Source: Pedobacter hiemivivus (lineage in GTDB: Bacteria; Bacteroidota; Bacteroidia; Sphingobacteriales; Sphingobacteriaceae). Taken from it: a stretch of DNA of 64,000 bases. This document shows, in pieces, positions 60,383 to 64,000 of the stretch. The position numbers and the translations under genes are program-made. The stretch lies in contig NZ_SJSM01000005.1 of the NCBI RefSeq assembly GCF_004331685.1, positions 248,001 through 312,000 on the forward strand. The letters run 5' to 3'. Every line of letters starts with the position of its first letter. Positions within the stretch are counted from its first letter, which is position 1. The notes under the pieces were generated by a model that was not told the DNA's origin, ran no database searches, and saw only the letters and a list, made by a program, of their open reading frames with translations.

Positions 60383-61612
60383 TTACTTAAACCTAATCGC
60401 TTTTAGTGGACTAATTCGGCTAACCAACATGGAAGGTAATATCAATACCACGAGGCAAATCACAAATGTGGCCAGGTTTAAGATCAAAACATCAACGAAA
60501 TGAATCTCTATTGGGACGTACGATAAATAATATGAAGTCTGGTCTAGTTTATAAATGTGTGTGTATTGCTGTAAAAACCCTAAGCCCAATCCCAATATAT
60601 TGCCAAGCAATAGCCCAAAACCTACGAGGTAAAGGGCATTGTACATAAATATTTTCATTACGCTGTAGTCCGTCATGCCGAAAGCTTTCAATATGCCGAT
60701 CATATTGGTTCGCTCAAGGATCATGATCAATAAAGCGGTAATCATATTGATCACCCCTACGACCATCATCAATACCAACAACACTTTGGTATTGACATCC
60801 AGTAAGGACAGCCAGGTGAAAATTGCCGGAAAATACTCGGAAACAGACTCTGATTTTAGATTCAGCTCCATGTTCTCGTAAATATGATCGGATACTAATT
60901 TTAATTTAGAGAAGTCTTTAATTCTGATTTCAATACCACCAATCTCATTAGGCTTCCAGTTATTCAACCTTCTGATGATGTTTAGATCGCCGATTACAAA
61001 ACCCTTATCAATTTCTTCAACACCGATGTCATAAATACCTACGATTTTAAAGGGGCGCTTACGCGGTGGATTCTGTACAAAGTACATGATAAAGTCGTCG
61101 CCAACTTTAAGTCTTAATCTGTTGGCCGTAAATTGAGAAATCATGATTTGCCTTGTCGCTTTAGCGCTATCTGCAAAATCAATCACCTTACCACTAACCA
61201 AATGCTTGCGAATATAATCCCAATTAAAAGTCTTATCTATCCCTTTAAAATTGATCCCTTCAACCTCATCATTGGCCGAAATAATTGCTGGTTTTGTAGC
61301 ATAAGGCTGGTAAAATTCTACATCAGGATTGTTATTTAGCTGATCTATCGTTTTCTTTTGGGGCACAAAAGGCAAAAGTTCAAACGAATTATTTAAACTG
61401 TATTTAAAGATCCTTACATCTCCAATATAGCCTCTTACCTTCTCCTGTATTTCTGTTTTAAACCCCTTTATAATGGCGACAGAAAGCATCATCACCGCCA
61501 GACTTAGCATGACTCCTGCTATAGCGATACGAACAATCAACTTAGAAAAAGTACGCTCTGATTTTATGGCTATACGCCCTGCTATGAAATATTCTGTATT
61601 CAATCTTTTCAC
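60383..61612 (-). CDS. FtsX-like ABC transporter permease (LolC/LolE type)
   Basis: 409 residues. One N-terminal membrane segment (about 23-50), a periplasmic MacB-like domain (about 55-250) and three C-terminal segments (about 270-400) with LKAFGMTDYSVMKIFMYNALYLVGFG (in part). This is the plan of LolC/LolE, which extract lipoproteins for delivery to the outer membrane with the LolD ATPase. No ATPase gene adjoins, so the specific complex is unconfirmed; Bacteroidota often encode these genes apart. Confidence 0.85.
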   Translation of the reverse strand: MKRLNTEYFIAGRIAIKSERTFSKLIVRIAIAGVMLSLAVMMLSVAIIKGFKTEIQEKVRGYIGDVRIFKYSLNNSFELLPFVPQKKTIDQLNNNPDVEFYQPYATKPAIISANDEVEGINFKGIDKTFNWDYIRKHLVSGKVIDFADSAKATRQIMISQFTANRLRLKVGDDFIMYFVQNPPRKRPFKIVGIYDIGVEEIDKGFVIGDLNIIRRLNNWKPNEIGGIEIRIKDFSKLKLVSDHIYENMELNLKSESVSEYFPAIFTWLSLLDVNTKVLLVLMMVVGVINMITALLIMILERTNMIGILKAFGMTDYSVMKIFMYNALYLVGFGLLLGNILGLGLGFLQQYTHIYKLDQTSYYLSYVPIEIHFVDVLILNLATFVICLVVLILPSMLVSRISPLKAIRFK

Positions 61613-61741
61613 CTGCTATTGTGGTGTAAAAGTGCATTTTTTTAAATTAAGATTTTAATAAAAAATTAGATTATAGAATCTAGAGGGCTTCTTCCAAACA
61701 ATCTGACCATGTTTAAGGTTTATATCTAAAACATAACGATT

Positions 61742-61951
61742 ATGGCAAAGTCAACTATTGAAAAAAAGATAGAAAGCAAAGTAAAATCCATCCAAAATCA
61801 AATTAAAAAACTACAAATTGATTTAGCTCACTGGCAAAAAATTGCTAGCGATTATGAAACAAACAGAGAAACCATCGAATCAATCCTATCCGTACACAAT
61901 GCACCAGATCTAGGTAGCAATAAGAAAGGAAGCAGTGGTGGTAAAAACTGA
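61742..61951 (+). CDS. small coiled-coil protein of unknown function
   Basis: 69 residues, highly charged: EKKIESKVKSIQNQIKKLQIDLAHWQKI (in part) shows a heptad pattern over about residues 5-45; the tail GSNKKGSSGGKN is flexible. No family is recognised. A good ATG with AT-rich upstream and compact ORF argue that it is real. It precedes the NamZ-like gene by 52 bases; a link is not evident. Confidence 0.55.
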   Translation: MAKSTIEKKIESKVKSIQNQIKKLQIDLAHWQKIASDYETNRETIESILSVHNAPDLGSNKKGSSGGKN

Positions 61952-62003
61952 TTAATCATTTTTTATTACCTTTATCTTTATACACAACGAAAAAGGTTAT
62001 TAA

Positions 62004-63278
62004 ATGACACGATCCTTAAAACTCCTCCTCAACGCAGTCTTATGTTCTTTTCTGCTTCAAGCTTGCAGTCCATCAACTACCGTAGCTTTTAATCCGGCCG
62101 TCCCTAATCCTTACAAGGTAAAGGCGGAAGATGTTGATAAGCCTAAAAATGGAAAGCTACTTACCGGTGCGGAACAAACAGAGCTTTACGTACCTTATTT
62201 AAAAGGCAAACGTGTAGGTATGGTGGTTAATCCAACCTCTATAATTGGTAAGGAAACAACTGTTGACAGTTTACTGAAACTCGGTGTAAACATTGTTAAA
62301 ATATTTGGACCTGAGCACGGTTTTAGAGGAAACGCCAGCAACGGAACACACGTTGATGATGAAATTGACACTAAAACAGGGATAAAGGCCATTTCACTAT
62401 ATGGAAAACATTCTACACCTACCAACGCAGAACTGGCAGATGTGGATGTGATGGTATTTGACATCCAAGATGTAGGCGTACGTTTTTATACCTATATCAA
62501 TACTTTGCAACATGTAATGGAGGCCTGTGCCGCCAACAAGAAGGAGGTTCTGATCTTAGATAGACCAAATCCCAATGGTTTTTACATTGACGGACCAATA
62601 CTAGATCCACAATTTAAGTCGGGCATAGGATTAAAACCAATCCCAGCAGTACACGGACTAACTGTTGGTGAATATGCTCAAATGTTGAATGGTGAGAACT
62701 GGTTGGACAATAAGCTGAAATGCAAAATTAAAATCATTAAAGTGGCCAATTACACCCATGATACACCATATGAACTTCCCGTTAATCCTTCACCAAACTT
62801 AAATACGCCACAGTCTATTTTACTGTATCCAACGACTTGCTTATTCGAAGGAACGTATTTGAACTATGGTCGGGGCACACAGTTCCCATTTACCATTGTA
62901 GGTGCACCAGCATTAAAAGGTAAATACGAATTTTCTTTTACGCCCGTAAGTCTTAAAGGTATGTCTGAAAGCCCGCTGTTTATGAACCAGGTTTGTTATG
63001 GTTTAGACCTTAGAAATTATGACACCAATAACTTCAGAAAAACAAAGCAAATCAACTTAGGTTGGATGATCGAATTGTATAAGGCCTCACCAAACAAAGC
63101 AGACTTTTTTAACTCTAAGTTGAGCAAAGAAATGGGAACGATTGAGCGACTCATTGGCGTTGCTGATTTCAGGAAGCAAATTATTGCAGGAAAATCGGAG
63201 CAAGAAATCAGAGCCAGCTGGGAACCGGGGCTAAGTCAGTATAAAAAGATGCGCAAAAAGTATTTGTTGTATCCTTAA
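62004..63278 (+). CDS. NamZ-like exo-beta-N-acetylmuramidase lipoprotein (DUF1343)
   Basis: 424 residues. The signal MTRSLKLLLNAVLCSFLLQAC ends in lipobox LQAC, so the protein is membrane-anchored. The DUF1343 family (GH171) includes NamZ, which removes terminal MurNAc from peptidoglycan fragments. Signatures: GRVGMVVNPTSI-like KGKRVGMVVNPTSI, FGPEHGFRGNASNG, VFDIQDVGVRFYTYI, ILDRPNPNGFYIDGP and TCLFEGTYLNYGRGT. Catalytic residues are not assignable with confidence from sequence alone. A strong terminator follows at 63301. Together with murQ at 46 kb it hints at a MurNAc salvage route. Confidence 0.85.
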   Translation: MTRSLKLLLNAVLCSFLLQACSPSTTVAFNPAVPNPYKVKAEDVDKPKNGKLLTGAEQTELYVPYLKGKRVGMVVNPTSIIGKETTVDSLLKLGVNIVKIFGPEHGFRGNASNGTHVDDEIDTKTGIKAISLYGKHSTPTNAELADVDVMVFDIQDVGVRFYTYINTLQHVMEACAANKKEVLILDRPNPNGFYIDGPILDPQFKSGIGLKPIPAVHGLTVGEYAQMLNGENWLDNKLKCKIKIIKVANYTHDTPYELPVNPSPNLNTPQSILLYPTTCLFEGTYLNYGRGTQFPFTIVGAPALKGKYEFSFTPVSLKGMSESPLFMNQVCYGLDLRNYDTNNFRKTKQINLGWMIELYKASPNKADFFNSKLSKEMGTIERLIGVADFRKQIIAGKSEQEIRASWEPGLSQYKKMRKKYLLYP

Positions 63279-63300
63279 AATATTATCCACATAAAATGGC

Positions 63301-63337
63301 AAAAGGCCCTGCAATTGACTATTTGCAGGGCCTTTTT
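63301..63337. terminator. bidirectional hairpin terminator after the NamZ-like gene
   Basis: AAAAGGCCCTGCAA (63301-63314), 8-base loop, TTGCAGGGCCTTTT (63323-63336): perfect 14-bp stem with A and T tails, between the convergent genes ending at 63278 and 63353. Confidence 0.88.
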
Positions 63338-63352
63338 AATTAAAAACAATCT

Positions 63353-63619
63353 TTACTTAGCTTCAACTGTCTTTTTATCTTCTACAACATTTTTCTGTTC
63401 AGGTTTATAGATTGCACCCGTTGCAAAATCTACAATAAGGCCAGGCCAAAATAAGAGGATATCGGCAATTAAGGCCACCGGCCTAACGGCACGAGAAGGT
63501 TCACCTTCTTTTGGCTTTGTACGCTGAGCTGCAGTTACTTTACCACCAAATACGGTAGCGCAGCTAGATAAAATGCAAACGACCAATGCCATTGCAATAA
63601 TACTTGTGTGTTTTTTCAT
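63353..63619 (-). CDS. small lipoprotein of unknown function
   Basis: 88 residues. MKKHTSIIAMALVVCILSSC carries a lipobox (LSSC). Mature part: basic stretch RTKPKEGEPSRAVRP, one hydrophobic segment (VALIADILLFWPGLIVDFATGAIYKP, in part), and a lysine-rich tail. Such proteins, with a GAIYKP motif after a membrane segment, occur widely in Bacteroidota and are related to YceK/YidQ-like lipoproteins. Function unknown. Divergent from fmt. Confidence 0.75.
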   Translation of the reverse strand: MKKHTSIIAMALVVCILSSCATVFGGKVTAAQRTKPKEGEPSRAVRPVALIADILLFWPGLIVDFATGAIYKPEQKNVVEDKKTVEAK

Positions 63620-63690
63620 TTGTGTGTGTGTTTATTTACTCCACAATTTATAATTTAATTTTAAATCAACAACACCTCTCTCCATAGTAT

Positions 63691-63698
63691 TACCTTTG
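63691..63698 (+). promoter_or_regulatory. putative -7 element of fmt
   Basis: TACCTTTG matches TANNTTTG; the start codon follows 78 bases later. No -33 element is convincing. Confidence 0.3.
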
Positions 63699-63775
63699 CT
63701 ATCTTAATCGTTACACAAATAACAAAAACCCGTAAAATTTTTAGTTATTTTGTCACTCAATACAATCAAAAATAT

Positions 63776-64000
63776 ATGAAACTAGTTTTTATGGGTACGC
63801 CCGATTTTGCAGTTGCTTCTTTAAATGCTTTGGTACAAGCGGGGTTTGATGTAGTTGGTGTAGTTACCGCAGCTGATAAGCCTGCAGGTCGTGGTCAAAA
63901 ACTCCATGAAAGTGCAGTTAAACAGTATGCCGTTGCAAACGGACTAAAGGTATTGCAACCTTTAAAATTAAAAGACCCTGAGTTTATTGAGGAATTGAAG
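63776..64000 (+). CDS. fmt: methionyl-tRNA formyltransferase (5' part, runs off the window)
   Basis: The first 75 codons of Fmt, which formylates initiator Met-tRNA. The N-terminal formyltransferase fold is obvious: MKLVFMGTPDFAVASLNAL, then VVTAADKPAGRGQKL, a near-invariant Fmt motif, and a PLKLKDPEFIEEL segment. The folate-binding and C-terminal domains lie beyond the right edge. ATG 63776 gives the family's usual start. Confidence 0.93.
   Translation, partial: MKLVFMGTPDFAVASLNALVQAGFDVVGVVTAADKPAGRGQKLHESAVKQYAVANGLKVLQPLKLKDPEFIEELK

Noticed and set aside
60373..60388. AAGTAAA/TTTACTT hairpin at the convergent stops
   Set aside because: Seven AT-rich base pairs with a two-base gap can arise by chance from the TAA-containing stop codons; not listed as a terminator.
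1..64000. tRNA, rRNA, insertion sequences, integrases or prophage genes
   Set aside because: I looked through the gaps and coding genes on both strands and saw no cloverleaf-like tracts, transposase, integrase or phage structural genes.

Overview
The window reads as a chromosomal segment of a Bacteroidota, most likely a Sphingobacteriaceae member close to Pedobacter. Reasons: weak or absent Shine-Dalgarno sequences, several promoter elements of the Bacteroidota type (TTTG about 20 bp before TANNTTTG), a LytS/LytTR pair, an S9B dipeptidyl peptidase, and a TonB-dependent receptor with an N-terminal carboxypeptidase-regulatory-like domain. I see no tRNA, rRNA, CRISPR array, insertion sequence or prophage. 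The genus is an inference from gene content and codon style.

Layout. 1-6.0 kb: a truncated TolC-type channel gene, a LytS/LytTR two-component pair, holA and three small hypothetical or membrane genes. 6.3-12.9 kb: an RND efflux operon (outer-membrane lipoprotein channel, AcrB-type pump, AcrA-type adaptor) divergent from a DeoR/SufR-like regulator with a cysteine cluster; a perfect 12-bp inverted repeat covers both predicted promoters. 13.0-19.4 kb: a small catabolic unit (FAD-dependent oxidoreductase, sodium:solute symporter, SGNH hydrolase) divergent from a GntR regulator with a sugar-sensor-like domain, with two CCAAA-pentamer arrays at the two promoters. 19.7-29.3 kb: housekeeping genes (valS, dipeptidyl peptidase, EamA, mnmD, AI-2E, mazG).

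29.4-52.9 kb is the main accessory block: fourteen tightly packed minus-strand genes with two plus-strand regulators (AraC, GntR) at the promoter-proximal end. It combines a TonB-dependent receptor without a SusD partner, glycosidases of the GH28, GH105 and GH20 types, three unassigned proteins with helical-toroid-like repeats, two different MFS importers (FucP/NagP-like and hexuronate/ACS-like), MurQ, a NagB-like deaminase, a TIM-barrel isomerase and two phytanoyl-CoA-type dioxygenases. I read it as a non-canonical polysaccharide-utilisation locus for a polymer containing both uronic acid and N-acetylhexosamine, possibly with lactyl ethers; the substrate is not known. Its GntR is a paralogue of the one at 18.4 kb.

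52.9-64 kb returns to core-like genes: a degenerate DEAD-box protein, a VOC-fold protein, a LuxR regulator, an outer-membrane protein, an AlkZ-like winged-helix protein, an S9 peptidase, an FtsX/LolE-type permease, a NamZ-like (DUF1343) lipoprotein and the start of fmt.

The most striking non-gene signal is a family of about 80-bp imperfect palindromes at 5.98, 6.21, 12.91, 19.45, 19.61, 22.56 and 29.28 kb. Every clear copy lies in sense orientation at a stop codon or within about 25 nt after one, and the copies show compensatory base changes in three separate stems. None is seen inside the 29.4-52.9 kb locus; one sits exactly at its left edge.
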